NCBI GenBank assembly: GCA_002429045.1
Contig: DIYM01000126.1
Location: forward strand, 1,510 to 40,491
Direction: 5' to 3'
Length of the DNA: 38,982 bases
Origin: Phycisphaerales bacterium UBA6054
Lineage (GTDB): Bacteria; Planctomycetota; Phycisphaerae; Phycisphaerales; UBA1924
The translations under genes and the position numbers were made by a program. The first letter of the stretch is position 1, and every line of letters starts with the position of its first letter. The notes under the pieces are model-generated. The model was given only the letters and a program-made list of their open reading frames with translations, had not been told where the DNA came from and did no database searches. Below are positions 38,840-38,982 of the stretch, in pieces.

Positions 38840-38982
38840 GCGCCCGTCTCACGCCGACAACACTGATCCAGGGCTGCCTCGGGCTGGCGTTGCTCGGGGT
38901 GTCGACCCGGTTCCGGCTCCGCGGGCCCTACTGGGACTGGCGGACCCGGACCGCGTTCCCCGAGGGCACCCCCTCGGGCGGG
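38836..38982 (+). CDS. Start of an unrecognised, possibly membrane-associated protein (3' truncated)
   Basis: A GTG at 38836 overlaps the epimerase stop (GTGA) and opens a frame to the end of the window (49 codons). The visible part has one hydrophobic stretch (LIQGCLGLALLGVS) followed by RLRGPYWDWRTRTAFPEG. The phrase with YW.WR..TAF reminds me of short hypothetical planctomycete proteins, but I cannot name a family. Coupling to the epimerase suggests co-transcription. Confidence 0.5.
   Translation, partial: MSARLTPTTLIQGCLGLALLGVSTRFRLRGPYWDWRTRTAFPEGTPSGG

Noticed and set aside
1..38982. tRNA, rRNA, insertion sequence or integrase genes
   Set aside because: I looked for cloverleaf-like segments, transposase motifs and terminal inverted repeats by eye and saw none. 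All gaps between genes are under 300 bases.

Overview
The window is GC-rich (roughly 65-70% in ordinary stretches) and looks like a chromosomal segment of a planctomycete of the class Phycisphaerae. The main evidence is eleven predicted exported proteins that share a C-terminal module of the form C..AD..(A)EPFG.LNFFD..(F/Y)I..FNAGDP.AD...PFG.LNFFD...YIA.FNAGCP, ending exactly in Gly-Cys-Pro. From memory, public annotation calls such proteins 'GC-type dockerin domain-anchored' and finds them in Phycisphaerales; I could not check this here. The gram-negative style genes (type IV pilus/type II secretion, outer-membrane porin, LpxR-like lipid A deacylase) fit that assignment.

Layout. (1) 1-3106: end of a pilus/secretion operon (PilO-like, PilP/GspC-like, GspE/PilB ATPase). 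(2) 3241-8808: an acetate-use module made of an outer-membrane porin-like protein, a small DUF4212 subunit, a VC_2705/ActP-type sodium:solute symporter and acetyl-CoA synthetase. (3) 8859-11000, minus strand: a secreted zinc metalloprotease with the GC-type module, lying in a low-GC block that runs into the 3' end of purE. (4) 11132-12730, minus strand: purE and an LpxR-like gene. (5) 12790-18383, plus strand: a small membrane protein, purK, an Nfu N-domain protein, mutY, a family 2 glycosyltransferase, cdaA-like c-di-AMP cyclase and its YbbR/CdaR-like partner. (6) 18560-20134: a lone F1-ATPase alpha subunit gene followed by a strong terminator. (7) 20258-37767: an accessory cluster of eleven genes, all on the plus strand. 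Ten encode exported proteins with the GC-type module: FG-GAP repeat proteins, a WDGS-type propeller, a P-domain protein, a reprolysin-like protease, an endonuclease/exonuclease/phosphatase, a HAF-repeat protein, another zincin and one unrecognised beta-rich protein. The eleventh is an alpha/beta hydrolase without the module. (8) 37817-end: an NDP-sugar epimerase and the start of an unrecognised gene.

The most unusual feature is the behaviour of the GC-type module at DNA level. Three genes with unrelated N-terminal bodies (20258, 21051, 25457) carry almost the same ~146 bp 3' cassette, up to 145 of 146 bases identical. One of the bodies (21051) is a lower-GC block bracketed by two direct copies of the cassette. 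The protease at 8859 has a low-GC body joined to a GC-rich module. Together this suggests that the anchor-coding DNA serves as a recombination site through which new exported bodies are acquired and given a host sorting or anchoring tail. No cohesin-like receptor is recognisable in the window, so how the tail works is open.
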